DNA from: Saprospiraceae bacterium
GTDB taxonomy: Bacteria > Bacteroidota > Bacteroidia > Chitinophagales > Saprospiraceae
Length of the DNA: 64,000 bases
Assembly: GCA_020848995.1 (NCBI GenBank)
Contig: JADLHA010000044.1
Span: 1 to 64,000 of the forward strand
Direction: 5' to 3'
The notes under the pieces were generated by a model. The model was not told the DNA's origin. It saw nothing but the letters and a program-made list of their open reading frames with translations, and searched no databases. Positions 63,883 to 64,000 of the stretch are shown one piece after another; the first letter of the stretch is position 1; every line of letters begins with the position of its first letter. Position numbers and translations under genes: made by a program.

Positions 63883-64000
63883 TTAGAGAAACGAAGCCGC
63901 GGTAAAATACGGCGGGGGACCGGGGAAGGGAAACTGCGAACTTTTCACCATGTTGACAGACTGAAGGTGCATCTTGCCGCCGAGTGGCATGTTACCGTTC
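63883..64000 (-). CDS. Possible 3' end of a protein gene (partial)
   Basis: A minus-strand frame runs in from the window edge for 38 codons to TAA (63885-63883). Third positions are biased toward G/C like neighbouring genes, and the end ...MHLQSVNMVKSSQFPFPG-PPPYFTAASFL is a plausible protein tail, followed by a terminator-like hairpin. The length is too short to exclude chance and I do not recognise the product. Confidence 0.35.
   Translation of the reverse strand, partial: NGNMPLGGKMHLQSVNMVKSSQFPFPGPPPYFTAASFL

Noticed and set aside
63890..63920. GCCGCGGTAAAATACGG resembling the 16S rRNA 530-loop region
   Set aside because: The match is short and imperfect, and the surrounding bases are not rRNA; the segment fits the tail of a minus-strand protein gene.

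Overview
The window comes from a member of the Bacteroidota, most plausibly a Saprospiria-like lineage (the class-level guess is inference). The evidence is type IX secretion (T9SS) parts (a plug-like protein, PorP/SprF, a PorE-like TPR/propeller/OmpA protein), secreted proteins with T9SS-type C-terminal sorting domains, Bacteroidota-style promoters (TTG, about 20 bases, TAnnTTTG) in front of many genes, and weak or absent Shine-Dalgarno signals. No phage, integrase, transposase, CRISPR array or tRNA gene was recognised.

Layout. 1-0.5 kb: 3' end of a 23S rRNA and a 5S rRNA with its terminator. 0.9-3.6 kb: a heptosyltransferase-like glycosyltransferase and S-adenosylhomocysteine hydrolase (ahcY). 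3.6-8.0 kb: an AT-rich block of three secreted or envelope genes; the middle one, Cys-rich with a lipoprotein-like signal sequence, is cut by one in-frame TAA. 8.1-16 kb: fumarylacetoacetase, metF, a carboxypeptidase-regulatory-like protein, a PhoD-type phosphatase, parE, a coiled protein and a bacilliredoxin. 16-23 kb: T9SS plug protein, TolC and MacA/HlyD-like efflux genes, GH3-family protein, MltD-like lytic transglycosylase. 23-29 kb: atpDC, an unfamiliar 458-residue protein, a flavin amine oxidase, a poorly coding 650-base stretch and a DUF1905 protein. 29.1-41.9 kb: one 4248-codon gene for a giant secreted multidomain protein. 42-49 kb: a secreted unknown, an EF-G-like GTPase, rplU-rpmA, a BatE-like protein and an OstA/LptA-like protein. 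49-55 kb: DUF4293 and DUF2064 proteins, the porP/sprF - porE-like - DUF1573 operon, and a TetR regulator with a small membrane protein. 55-64 kb: a 1017-residue BNR/sortilin-like propeller protein, an SDR protein lacking its catalytic Tyr/Lys, a type B T9SS cargo protein, the rpsF-rpsR-rplI operon, an aromatic amino acid decarboxylase-like enzyme, and probably the tail of one more gene.

How it fits together. Most accessory genes concern the cell envelope: T9SS machinery (16.1-17.4 and 50.0-53.2 kb) plus at least three probable cargo proteins (5.7-7.9, 29.1-41.9, 59.4-60.8 kb), LPS and peptidoglycan functions, and an efflux adaptor/outer-membrane pair without its pump. Housekeeping genes (ahcY, metF, parE, atpDC, rplU-rpmA, rpsF-rpsR-rplI) are interspersed.

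The most unusual observations are a recurring palindromic motif (ACGAACAAACGTTTGTTCGT and relatives) found mainly at gene ends and, in degenerate form, over the promoter of the TetR gene; the interrupted Cys-rich lipoprotein-like gene; the giant cargo protein with dockerin-like and cohesin-like segments; and a GC-rich structured block at 45.3 kb that may be a dispersed repeat or RNA. No complete new defence or metabolic system was demonstrated.
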